This document shows, piece after piece, positions 1 to 5,590 of a stretch of DNA of 6,211 nt (position 1 is the first letter of the stretch; each line of letters begins with the position of its first letter). The DNA lies in assembly GCA_003695285.1 (NCBI GenBank), contig RFIL01000359.1, positions 1 through 6,211 on the forward strand. The letters run 5' to 3'. Origin of the DNA: Calditrichota bacterium (lineage in GTDB: Bacteria > Calditrichota > Calditrichia > RBG-13-44-9 > J075). The notes under the pieces are model-generated. The model saw nothing but the letters and a program-made list of their open reading frames with translations, had not been told where the DNA came from and did no database searches. The translations under genes were made by a program, and so were the position numbers.

Positions 1-110
1 GAAGGGTGCTTTCCCCGTTGATGCTCTTCAAGTCTTCGCTGGAGATCGTTGGTGTGGCCCTTGTAGAGAATTCCCCGGGATAAACTTTTAATAACATAGA
101 CATGATACAT
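1..110 (-). CDS. GIY-YIG nuclease superfamily protein, N-terminal part (cut by window edge)
   Basis: Reading leftward from an ATG at 108-110 gives 36 complete codons before the window ends. The peptide begins MYHVYVIKS and continues through LYKGHTNDLQRRLEEH. This is the start of a small single-domain GIY-YIG protein of the YhbQ/UPF0213 type: the VYV segment stands at the GIY position, YKG (residues 16-18) at the YIG position, and R25/R26 and H30 follow in the usual helix. Stand-alone members are about 80-100 residues, so roughly 60% is missing. The family holds DNA nucleases, but the cellular role of these small stand-alone versions is mostly unclear. There is no close Shine-Dalgarno; an AGGTG lies about 20 nt upstream. 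The gene follows tRNA-Val by 37 nt on the same strand and could be read through from it. The fold assignment is fairly safe; any specific function is not. Confidence 0.8.
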   Translation of the reverse strand, partial: MYHVYVIKSLSRGILYKGHTNDLQRRLEEHQRGKHP

Positions 111-147
111 TGGTATGAGAAAAAAATAATCACCTGGGAAAATATTG

Positions 148-222
148 TGGGCGCTACTGGATTCGAACCAGTGACCTCCGCCTTGTAAGGGCGGCGCTCT
201 AGACCAGCTGAGCTAAGCGCCC
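148..222 (-). tRNA. tRNA-Val (anticodon UAC)
   Basis: The minus strand folds into a complete 75-nt cloverleaf. The acceptor stem GGGCGCT pairs with AGCGCCC and is followed by discriminator A. The D stem is GCTC/GAGC. The anticodon stem CCGCC/GGCGG encloses loop CTTACAA. The T stem ACTGG/CCAGT encloses loop TTCGAAT. The anticodon is TAC, with its complement at 185-187, which reads valine GUA codons and, by wobble, others. The variable loop is a short AGGTC. CCA is not encoded: the bases after the discriminator are CAA, so the 3' end must be added by a nucleotidyltransferase. The gene starts only 10 nt after the stop codon of the DUF3098-like gene on the same strand, which suggests co-transcription and processing from a shared RNA. 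Confidence 0.97.
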
Positions 223-232
223 AAAATGATAT

Positions 233-475
233 CTACTTCTTCTCTTTATACATGATGCCAAAAGGGATAACAACCAGAAAAGAAAAAACTAAAATTATCG
301 GTGCCAGAGTTCGGGTTAAAAATGCATCCGGATCATCTGGAAGAGCCATGAACACAAATCCAACAATCAACAAAATCACTCCTAATACCAATATCATATA
401 ATTGGTTTTTCCCAGAGGAAAATGAAATTTTTCAGCCGGTTTTTTCGATGCAGCTTTTTGCTTTACTTTTGCCAT
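233..475 (-). CDS. Small two-helix membrane protein, DUF3098-like
   Basis: This is an 80-residue protein of unknown function. It has a basic, lysine-rich N-terminus (MAKVKQKAASKK), then FPLGKTNY leading into a hydrophobic helix at about 26-45, a short acidic loop (PDDPDAF, about 46-52), an RTLAP segment, a second hydrophobic helix at about 56-75, and a charged tail KEKK. The order 'F-x-G-K-x-N-Y, helix, gap, R-x-(T/L)-A-P-I, helix' resembles DUF3098 proteins as I recall them. The start at 473-475 is preferred because AAGGA lies 6 nt upstream and the family-like part begins there. The frame stays open 56 codons further upstream, but that extension is not protein-like and overlaps the end of the PIG-L gene. 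The positive-inside rule would place the N-terminus in the cytoplasm. Function is unknown, and the family name comes from remembered pattern, not a search. Confidence 0.7.
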   Translation of the reverse strand: MAKVKQKAASKKPAEKFHFPLGKTNYMILVLGVILLIVGFVFMALPDDPDAFLTRTLAPIILVFSFLVVIPFGIMYKEKK

Positions 476-629
476 GGTTCGTCCTTTATCCCTTGTAAGC
501 GGTGCAAAATATAAATCACCATCTGATAAAATGCAAGTGATATCAAAATGCAGATAGGGTTTGGGATTACGGTTCGATACCGGGGTACCAGAAGACCCCT
601 TTGAAGAGATGCACTCCTGGCATGGGGTA
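476..629. other. Intergenic region between PIG-L and DUF3098-like genes
   Basis: These 154 nt have no convincing gene. A 5-bp hairpin (GGGGT at 582-586 with ACCCC at 595-599) lies about 30 nt downstream of the PIG-L stop, but no T-run follows it on the minus strand, so it is not a standard intrinsic terminator. The minus-strand frame of the downstream gene is open here, but the predicted residues show no family pattern. The region may carry a promoter for the DUF3098-like gene and tRNA; I cannot point to clear -35/-10 boxes. Confidence 0.5.
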
Positions 630-1346
630 TTATCCCTCATCAATACCTTGAGTTAAATCTTTCAGAGGAGGATGATGATTTTCTCGATAAATTTCATAGT
701 GAACTTCTTGTGTAATCATTTTTCGGACACCGGAAGCCTCGATCACCTCTTGGTAGGTTTTATAACAATCCAATGCCCGATGAAAGTTTTTAACATCGAC
801 ATCATCTACCTGCATAATGCAATCAATTTCTTCATGGGTGGAGTAGTTTAACTGATGAATCCCATCAACTTTCTCCGTTGGCTCAGACAATGTAAAGAAT
901 GCCAGGCGTCTTAAATAGGTATTGTCCAGGGAGCTTAGCTCAGCAAAAACCCGTTTTACTACTGCATGAGTAACTAAATGATCATGAAAACCGCTGATGC
1001 CATGTACGGGATAGGTGATGATGATTTGAGGTCGAATTCTTTCAATTGTATTGCTAATCACATTCTCGATAATACGTGGATCCAGTTCCTTTAATCCGCT
1101 ATCCGGTAAATCCAGAACTATTAATTCAGTCAAATTTAACACCTTTGCCATTTCCTGCATTTCTCGATACCGAATCTCTCCCATCTCTGCTTTGGTAACC
1201 CCCAGTTTAAATCTTACTCTGGTTGCTTCTCCTCGGGTGAGGGTCAATAAATACACCTGATGGCCCATCCGCACCTGTTTTGAAATTCCCGGTGCTGGCC
1301 CAAAAGATTCGTCATCCGGATGTGGGAAGATATATAGAAATTTCAT
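630..1346 (-). CDS. PIG-L/LmbE family zinc-dependent deacetylase
   Basis: This 238-residue protein has the length and motifs of the PIG-L (LmbE-like) N-deacetylase family. These are metal-dependent enzymes that remove acetyl groups from N-acetylglucosamine-type substrates such as bacillithiol or mycothiol precursors, or GlcNAc-lipids. HPDDE at residues 9-13 supplies His9 and Asp12 as zinc ligands and Asp11 as probable catalytic base. GFHDH at 119-123, followed by LVTH, supplies the third ligand, probably His123. LTLTRGEAT (about 34-42) and LPDSGL (80-85) are further family-like stretches. The fold is Rossmann-like and cytosolic, with no signal peptide. The start at 1344-1346 is chosen because GAGGA lies 7-8 nt upstream and the beta-strand before HPDDE begins at once; the frame is open 37 codons further, into the VOC gene. 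It follows the VOC gene by 34 nt, probably in one operon. The substrate cannot be read from the sequence, and BshB is only one option. Confidence 0.9.
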   Translation of the reverse strand: MKFLYIFPHPDDESFGPAPGISKQVRMGHQVYLLTLTRGEATRVRFKLGVTKAEMGEIRYREMQEMAKVLNLTELIVLDLPDSGLKELDPRIIENVISNTIERIRPQIIITYPVHGISGFHDHLVTHAVVKRVFAELSSLDNTYLRRLAFFTLSEPTEKVDGIHQLNYSTHEEIDCIMQVDDVDVKNFHRALDCYKTYQEVIEASGVRKMITQEVHYEIYRENHHPPLKDLTQGIDEG

Positions 1347-1380
1347 AATTTTTTCCTCAGCTGTTATCGAAAACTTTGTA

Positions 1381-1995
1381 TTATCCCGGAACCACACTGA
1401 CGGGATAGTTCTCCGCAGGTTTATCGGTTGGGAACCACTTTCTCCCAAGGGGCACAATAATCAAAAGCCCTTCTTCATCCCCTAAAGCTATCAGGTCACC
1501 CTCATGACCGTACCAAACGGGCAACGATAATTCTTGTTGTAGCTGGTTGACAAACAATTTTACATTATCGGTAGGGATTCCAATCTCACTGATATTCAAT
1601 ACACTTTTTGCAGAAAATTTCTTTCTGGAGGCATTTTTTAGATTATGTCGAGCAATAAATTCCACAATGTTACCAGCCGGATCGAAAAAATAGATAGAAT
1701 GAGCATTCCAGGATGGGAAAACAAATATCTCTTCCTCATTAACAGTAATTAAGGGTATTTTTTGGGAAACCCATCCCGCTGCTTCTATAATCTGATTTTC
1801 AGGGATATTAAATGCAAAATGGTAAAACGGTTCTTCTCCCTCTTGCGCAGTAAGAAATGTCAAATGGGAATGACCGATTTTTACAGTAAAAGCATCTTTC
1901 TTTTCTCGAAGCAATTGAAACCCCAATAAAACATTATAGAAATGTTTTAACTCTTTTAATAGATGAGTTTCCAACTGTAATTCTTTAATTCGCAT
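1381..1995 (-). CDS. VOC (glyoxalase/bleomycin resistance/dioxygenase) superfamily protein
   Basis: This 204-residue cytosolic protein is built from beta-alpha-beta-beta-beta modules. Module 1 (about 3-48) contains the classic FYNVLLGF (19-26). Module 2 (about 57-115) contains FYHFAFNIP and the hallmark FFDPAGNIVEFI (103-114). By position in the fold, E5, H59 and E112 are plausible metal ligands. Residues about 131-190 look like a further partial module (SEIGIPTDN ... LGDEEGLLIIVPLGRKWFPT), so the chain is longer than a minimal two-module VOC domain. I recall similar roughly 200-residue VOC proteins in Bacillus and Bacteroidetes, none with a clear function. The start at 1993-1995 has GAGG 4 nt upstream, slightly close. 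VOC members include glyoxalases, fosfomycin-modifying thiol transferases and extradiol dioxygenases; the sequence does not decide between these. It is probably co-transcribed with the PIG-L gene. Confidence 0.88.
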   Translation of the reverse strand: MRIKELQLETHLLKELKHFYNVLLGFQLLREKKDAFTVKIGHSHLTFLTAQEGEEPFYHFAFNIPENQIIEAAGWVSQKIPLITVNEEEIFVFPSWNAHSIYFFDPAGNIVEFIARHNLKNASRKKFSAKSVLNISEIGIPTDNVKLFVNQLQQELSLPVWYGHEGDLIALGDEEGLLIIVPLGRKWFPTDKPAENYPVSVVPG

Positions 1996-2226
1996 ATAGC
2001 CTCGGTTTATGTAAATAAAGTATTTTGGGCTTTAAACTGAATAGAGATGTAGCGGTTCATCAATTGAAGTATCACTTTAAAAAACAATGAATACTACCAG
2101 ACGCTGTTTACAAATTTAACTCGAGAAGGGAGAACAACTGCTTTTTTGCCGTTGGAAAATGTTCAGATATGTTTATGGTCGTAATTGACCTCCTCAAAAA
2201 ACGCAACTATCGTCAGTTTAAAAAAT
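1996..2226. other. Intergenic region between rsmG and VOC gene
   Basis: The 231 nt contain a weak terminator-like hairpin next to rsmG (2196-2218) and, just beyond it, a strong Shine-Dalgarno sequence on the minus strand (2188-2195) with no usual start codon behind it. The remainder (1996-2107) is AT-rich and probably holds the VOC promoter, but no -35/-10 pair stands out. No ORF with a standard start and a family pattern was found on either strand. Confidence 0.5.
2196..2218 (-). terminator. Possible weak intrinsic terminator after rsmG
   Basis: On the minus strand AACTG pairs with TAGTT (one G-U) around loop ACGA at 2205-2218, followed by GCG and six Ts at 2196-2201. The position, 9 nt past the rsmG stop, is right, and the stem-then-T-run layout fits. 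However, the stem is short and AT-rich, so termination would be inefficient. It would end the nadC-GGDEF-rsmG transcript. Confidence 0.35.
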
Positions 2227-2886
2227 CTACCGGGGAGTGCTAATTTTAAACCATCTTAAGCCGTCCAGCCGTGGTGATAGAGAAAGTAGCCCGGATGGGG
2301 TTTTGTATATTTCAACCTGAATATTCAACCGTTGTGAAACATCTGTTAATTCGGGTATATCCTGTTCTCCTTTCCATAGAAGATACCAACCATTCTCAGC
2401 CAGGAATGGGTTCCCCCAGTGAAGAAGTGTTTCAACTTTTGCAACAGCCCTTGCAGTAATTATATCAAATTTTTTTTGATATTCAAAATGTAAGCTTAAG
2501 TTTTCTACTCTTTCATTCACAACAGAAATGTTTTTTAATTTCAGAGAGTCAATGACATGTTTTAAAAACAATGTCTTTTTCCGAATGGAATCAACCAGAA
2601 GCATTTGAAGATCCGGGCGAACGATTTTCCAGGGGATGGAAGGTAGCCCTCCTCCGCTCCCCATGTCCATGACCCAGCTTCCTTCTGGAATAATCAGGAA
2701 GGAAAAGGGAATGAGTGAGGGGATGATGTGGTTTTCCCAGATGCGGTCAACATCTTTTCGTGAAATTAAATTGACTCGTTGGTTCCACTGCTTTAGCAAT
2801 GAGGTATAGGTATCTAGTTGGCGAAGTTGGGAGGTCGATAGGTTTATTGCTGTCTTTAATAAATCAATATCGAAAGATACTTTCAT
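2227..2886 (-). CDS. rsmG: 16S rRNA (guanine527-N7)-methyltransferase RsmG
   Basis: This 219-residue protein matches RsmG/GidB in length (E. coli 207) and motif order. RsmG transfers a methyl group from S-adenosylmethionine to N7 of G527 in the 530 loop of 16S rRNA. Visible motifs are WNQRVNLISRKD (34-45) in the N-terminal helical part, the SAM-binding glycine loop VMDMGSGGGLPSIP (72-85), VDSIRKK (98-104) with Asp99 at the ribose-binding position, and TARAVA (144-149), the family's RAVA signature. Loss of RsmG in other bacteria gives low-level streptomycin resistance. The ATG at 2884-2886 has no good Shine-Dalgarno, so translation may depend on coupling to the GGDEF gene ending 40 nt upstream. 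Its neighbours here are nadC and a signalling gene rather than mnmG or parA, which often accompany it. No key residue seems missing. Confidence 0.96.
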   Translation of the reverse strand: MKVSFDIDLLKTAINLSTSQLRQLDTYTSLLKQWNQRVNLISRKDVDRIWENHIIPSLIPFSFLIIPEGSWVMDMGSGGGLPSIPWKIVRPDLQMLLVDSIRKKTLFLKHVIDSLKLKNISVVNERVENLSLHFEYQKKFDIITARAVAKVETLLHWGNPFLAENGWYLLWKGEQDIPELTDVSQRLNIQVEIYKTPSGLLSLSPRLDGLRWFKISTPR

Positions 2887-2926
2887 AACGATGCTATCGA
2901 GAATCTATGGATAAGAAGGAAGGGAT

Positions 2927-3919
2927 TTAATCACTGATAACAACACAATTACGCCCCTGTTGTTTGGCCCGGTAAAGTGCCTGATCGGCTTTTTCAATTA
3001 ACTGTTTGACGGACTTTATCTTTGATTTTTCCTGCGGCTGATACGTGGCGACTCCAGCACTGATGGTTACATAAGGTAAGATTGGAGAAGCTTTATGTGA
3101 AATTTTCAGTTCAGCAACCTGAGTGAGAATAAATTCAGCGAGGTATTGCGCACCACTTTTTTTAGTATAGGGTAAAACCGCCACAAACTCCTCTCCTCCA
3201 TATCGAATCAATCGATCTGCCGGGCGTTTTAATGCTTGTCTCATTGTTTCGGCCACCTTTTTTAAGCACTCATCTCCAGCCTGATGTCCATAGGTATCAT
3301 TATACAATTTAAAAAAATCAATATCCATTATAATGATGGAAAGCTCCATCTTTTCCCGGGTAACCCTGCTCCATTCATTTTCGATATATTCATCAAAATA
3401 ACGACGATTATACACTCCGGTTAATTCGTCCCTAACGGTGAGCTGTAAAAGTTCTTGATTCACCCGTCGCAGTTCTTCCTGAATGCGCAGTAATTCGCGT
3501 TCATGTTGTTTTCGTTTATCCATCTCATACTTCAAGCGAAGTGCAGCATTTACCCGGGCTATTAACTCAACTCGTTGAATAGGTTTTCGGATGTAATCAG
3601 TGGCACCAGCACTAAAGGAATCAACCAGATCATCCATTTCTTCACTAGCAGTAACCATAATTATGGGAACATCTTTATAAACTGGGCTTGATTTAATTTT
3701 CTTACAGGCTTCAACACCGTTAATTTCAGGCATCCGGAGATCCAGGAGAATCAAATCTACCTCTTCCTTTTCCGGGAGGATAGGTGATGAAATTTTTAAC
3801 ATGGAAAAACAGTCCACGGCTGATGGTGCTTCCAGAATGTGGGTGAATCCGGCGTTTTCCAAATATGTTTTTATCAAATGACGGTTCTGTCGGTCATCAT
3901 CTACTATCAGTATGCGCAT
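2927..3919 (-). CDS. Response regulator with GGDEF output (diguanylate cyclase)
   Basis: This 330-residue cytosolic protein has a CheY-like receiver, a coiled-coil linker and a GGDEF domain. The receiver (1-120) has the acidic cluster DDD (7-9), phospho-acceptor Asp60 in LLDLRMPE, Thr90 and Lys112 (RKP), so all key residues are present. A charged heptad-like helix (about 128-160) links to DELTGVYNRR (164-173). The cyclase has MDIDFFKLYND (198-208) with metal-binding Asp199 and the active-site signature GGEEF (241-245). RPAD (232-235) lies exactly five residues before GGEEF, as in the RxxD inhibitory site of PleD and WspR, so product feedback inhibition is expected. Phosphorylation should promote dimerisation and synthesis of c-di-GMP from two GTP. 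No histidine kinase is in the window. The start at 3917-3919 fits the beginning of the receiver; GGGAAG sits only 3 nt upstream, which is tight. It lies 77 nt after nadC and 40 nt before rsmG. Confidence 0.96.
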   Translation of the reverse strand: MRILIVDDDRQNRHLIKTYLENAGFTHILEAPSAVDCFSMLKISSPILPEKEEVDLILLDLRMPEINGVEACKKIKSSPVYKDVPIIMVTASEEMDDLVDSFSAGATDYIRKPIQRVELIARVNAALRLKYEMDKRKQHERELLRIQEELRRVNQELLQLTVRDELTGVYNRRYFDEYIENEWSRVTREKMELSIIIMDIDFFKLYNDTYGHQAGDECLKKVAETMRQALKRPADRLIRYGGEEFVAVLPYTKKSGAQYLAEFILTQVAELKISHKASPILPYVTISAGVATYQPQEKSKIKSVKQLIEKADQALYRAKQQGRNCVVISD

Positions 3920-3996
3920 GAACTTCCCAGTTATAATTCAACTTTTTTAATTACTTAATTTACGGATGTTATCCCATTTTTTTAAGAAAAAATCGC

Positions 3997-4848
3997 TTAT
4001 TGTTTCGGGTATACATATAGACTCAAGTCCAGTGCCTTTGCCGAATGGGTTAGGGCACCAATGGATATGGTGTTTACCCCGGTTTGTGCGATCTCTTTTA
4101 CCGTTTCCAGGTTTATGCCACCTGAAGCCTCTATAATACATTTCCCTTGTATCAAGTCCACGGCCTGTTTCATTTCCTCAATTGACATGTTGTCGAGCAT
4201 GATGATATCAACGGAATAGTTCAAAGCGGTCCTGACATCTTCCAGATTAGAGGCTTCAACCTCCAGGGGAATCCCGGTTGGTCTCTTTGGTTGGATGGTT
4301 TGTAACGCTTTTTCCATCCCACCGGCAAGGGTTCGGTGATTGTCCTTAATCATAATGGCATCATCTAAACCGAACCGGTGGTTATGTCCTCCTCCTATTG
4401 TTACCGCATATTTTTCCAACAATCTTAGCCCCGGAGTTGTTTTGCGAGTATCGAGGATTTTTACAGGCAGACCTTTTACCCGTTCCACAAAGGCGTGTGT
4501 TAGCGTGGCAATTCCTGATAATCGTTGTAAAACATTTAACGCCACCCTCTCTCCGGTGAGTATTGCTCTTGCTTTTCCTTCCAGGGTAACAAGTGTTTGG
4601 TTAAGGGTAATGGAATCTCCTTCTGAAACAACCGGGCTCCAGACGATTTCAGGGTCCAGAAATCGAAATATTTTTTCAGCGAAGGGAAGCCCTGCTACTA
4701 TCCCCTCTGTTTTGCTAACTATCTTCGCACAAGCAGATAGATCTTCCGGAAATAATAATTCCGTTGTTAAATCACCCTCACCAATATCCTCTTGTAAGGC
4801 ATTTTGTAAAATTGGGCTTATTTTTTCCCAGTGAATTGCATCTTTCAT
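3997..4848 (-). CDS. nadC: Nicotinate-nucleotide pyrophosphorylase (carboxylating), quinolinate phosphoribosyltransferase
   Basis: NadC converts quinolinate and phosphoribosyl pyrophosphate to nicotinate mononucleotide, CO2 and pyrophosphate, the step joining de novo NAD synthesis to the shared pathway. The 283-residue length is typical. Motifs in order: EDIGEGDLTT (20-29), an N-terminal beta-sandwich, ERVALNVLQRLSGIATLT (100-117), DTRKTTPGLR (133-142), GGGHNHRFGLDD (152-163) and IMIKDNH (165-171), with EVEASN, IMLDNM and IEASGGI further on in the barrel. These carry the Arg, Lys and His residues that bind quinolinate and PRPP. The ATG at 4846-4848 is firm: GGGAGG lies 5 nt upstream and the family's first helix begins there. 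The frame is open 59 codons further but that part is low-complexity and unlike NadC. nadA and nadB are not in the window. It is probably the first gene of a transcript with the GGDEF regulator and rsmG, and is divergent from the STAS gene. Confidence 0.97.
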   Translation of the reverse strand: MKDAIHWEKISPILQNALQEDIGEGDLTTELLFPEDLSACAKIVSKTEGIVAGLPFAEKIFRFLDPEIVWSPVVSEGDSITLNQTLVTLEGKARAILTGERVALNVLQRLSGIATLTHAFVERVKGLPVKILDTRKTTPGLRLLEKYAVTIGGGHNHRFGLDDAIMIKDNHRTLAGGMEKALQTIQPKRPTGIPLEVEASNLEDVRTALNYSVDIIMLDNMSIEEMKQAVDLIQGKCIIEASGGINLETVKEIAQTGVNTISIGALTHSAKALDLSLYVYPKQ

Positions 4849-5045
4849 GTTGTCCTCCCAATAGCTTAACAGGGGTACGTTGCAAATACAGAGTGTTAAC
4901 CTGAAAAAAATATTTTTATGAAGCAAAAAATTGCAAATTTGAGATCGGCTTAAACACTGTCTTAATTTAGTCGATTCTAAAGATACAATAATAAATTTAA
5001 AAAAGATTGTTGGAAATTCACTCATTTAGTTGTGGGAAGATAGCA
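4849..5045. promoter_or_regulatory. Divergent promoter region, nadC (left) and STAS gene (right)
   Basis: These 197 AT-rich nt separate two divergent genes and so should hold promoters for both. On the plus strand TACAAT (4984-4989) is a good -10 box about 57 nt before the STAS start, with a poor -35 candidate TTAATT (4962-4967, 16-nt spacer). On the minus strand a TTGCAA hexamer (complement of 4929-4934) followed by A/T-rich sequence could serve nadC. I found no inverted repeat convincing enough to call an NrtR, NadR or NiaR operator. The region's role is inferred from layout; the exact boxes are uncertain. Confidence 0.4.
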
Positions 5046-5381
5046 ATGCTGAAGATCAATACTAAACAAGTTGACACGATTATGGTTCTGAGCTTGAGGG
5101 GAAGAGTTGACGTAACCACAGTGAATGAGCTCAGGGAAGCTGTCAAAAAACTTTCTGAAGAAGGATACAAGAATTTTGTTTTCGATATGGGGAGAATAGA
5201 TTTTATTGATAGTATCGGTTTGGGAGCTCTTGTGACCTGTCTCAGGATAGCAGTCAAAAATGATGGGGATGTCAAATTGGCTAAATTACAAGGGCATGTT
5301 CGTGCGATCGTAGAAATTACCCGGTTGCACAAGTTGTTTGATATTTTTGAGGATGTTGAATCTGCGATAAAAGCATATTAA
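5046..5381 (+). CDS. Single-domain STAS protein, anti-sigma factor antagonist family (SpoIIAA/RsbV-like)
   Basis: This 111-residue protein is one STAS domain. Such proteins bind an anti-sigma or HPK-like serine kinase of the RsbW/SpoIIAB type when unphosphorylated and release it when phosphorylated (partner switching). Visible features are the early strand VLSLRGRVD (14-22) with the usual R-G-x-x-D, a helix at about 27-38, the strand NFVFDMG (43-49) and the signature IDFIDSIGLGALV (51-63). Ser56 in DSIGLG aligns with the phosphorylated serine of SpoIIAA. The start at 5046-5048 is preferred to an upstream TTG at 5007 because GGGAAG lies 6 nt upstream and the domain begins at once with MLKINTK. 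No kinase, phosphatase or sigma factor gene is in the window, so the partners are encoded elsewhere. It could act on a sigma factor or, as in many non-Firmicutes, on another output. Confidence 0.93.
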   Translation: MLKINTKQVDTIMVLSLRGRVDVTTVNELREAVKKLSEEGYKNFVFDMGRIDFIDSIGLGALVTCLRIAVKNDGDVKLAKLQGHVRAIVEITRLHKLFDIFEDVESAIKAY

Positions 5382-5590
5382 CATATTATCTCCTTCCTTA
5401 ATTAAAACTATTATCTAGTAGGTTCTGAAAAGGATATTGGGTATGTTAGATACCTATGTAGCTCAGAAAATAGAACCAGGCAAGATATTGAGCTTGAACA
5501 GGTAATGGGGAACCTTTTCTATCGGATAGCGTAACCCATTATCAATCTATGAATCTAATTTTTTAGTGAATTGAAAAGGAGGAGAAGTCT
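5382..5590 (+). other. Leader/intergenic region before the metallopeptidase, with potential RNA structure
   Basis: The 209 nt contain several complementary segments. GGTTCT (5421-5426) can pair with AGAACC (5472-5477), enclosing a 7-bp hairpin (5438-5444 with 5450-5456, one G-U). GGTAATGGG (5501-5509) can pair with CCCATTATC (5535-5543), 9 bp with one G-U. GAAAAGG (5427-5433) could instead pair with CCTTTTC (5513-5519), which competes with the first fold. A run of six Ts follows at about 5561-5566, too far from the last stem for a standard terminator. It does not match a riboswitch class I recognise. A 20-codon ORF lies inside and is listed separately. Confidence 0.35.
5443..5505 (+). CDS. 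Possible 20-codon leader ORF
   Basis: ATG at 5443-5445 opens a 20-codon frame ending in TAA at 5503-5505. AAGGA at 5430-5434 lies 8 nt before the ATG, which is good Shine-Dalgarno spacing. The predicted peptide begins MLDTYVAQKIEPG and ends LSLNR. It is not hydrophobic, has no run of one amino acid, and matches no family I know. Its stop codon falls within the 5' arm of the 5501-5543 stem, an arrangement that would let translation affect folding. An ORF this short is easily expected by chance, so this is a candidate only. Confidence 0.25.
   Translation: MLDTYVAQKIEPGKILSLNR

Noticed and set aside
582..599. GGGGT/ACCCC hairpin after the PIG-L gene as a terminator
   Set aside because: The stem is only 5 bp and no T-run follows on the minus strand.
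560..600. GGTTCGATAC, resembling a tRNA T-arm, on the plus strand upstream of the DUF3098-like gene
   Set aside because: Only a 3-bp stem flanks the loop, and no matching acceptor, D or anticodon stems could be found upstream.
1051..1260. A 69-codon plus-strand frame inside the PIG-L gene
   Set aside because: It is antisense to conserved PIG-L coding sequence, with no initiation signal.
2271..2459. A 62-codon plus-strand frame inside rsmG
   Set aside because: It is an antisense shadow of rsmG with no ribosome binding site or domain features.
3947..4141. A 64-codon minus-strand frame at the nadC end and gap
   Set aside because: It overlaps the nadC 3' end in another frame, lacks a ribosome binding site, and shows no recognisable pattern. 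The nadC-GGDEF gap itself holds only an A/T-only stem.
4340..4834. A 164-codon open frame on the plus strand inside nadC
   Set aside because: It is fully antisense to nadC, whose motifs are unambiguous. The translated residues show no domain pattern and there is no Shine-Dalgarno.
4849..5045. A c-di-GMP or NAD-related riboswitch ahead of nadC
   Set aside because: I found none of the conserved core sequences I know for GEMM or nadA-type motifs, and the region is AT-rich with little stem potential.
5018..5332. A 104-codon open frame on the minus strand over the STAS gene
   Set aside because: It is the antisense shadow of a clear STAS domain, with a composition typical of reverse-complement frames.
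5501..5566. The 9-bp stem plus downstream T-run as an intrinsic terminator or attenuator
   Set aside because: The T-run lies about 18 nt past the stem, so the standard terminator geometry is not met. It is kept only as part of the general structured-leader observation.
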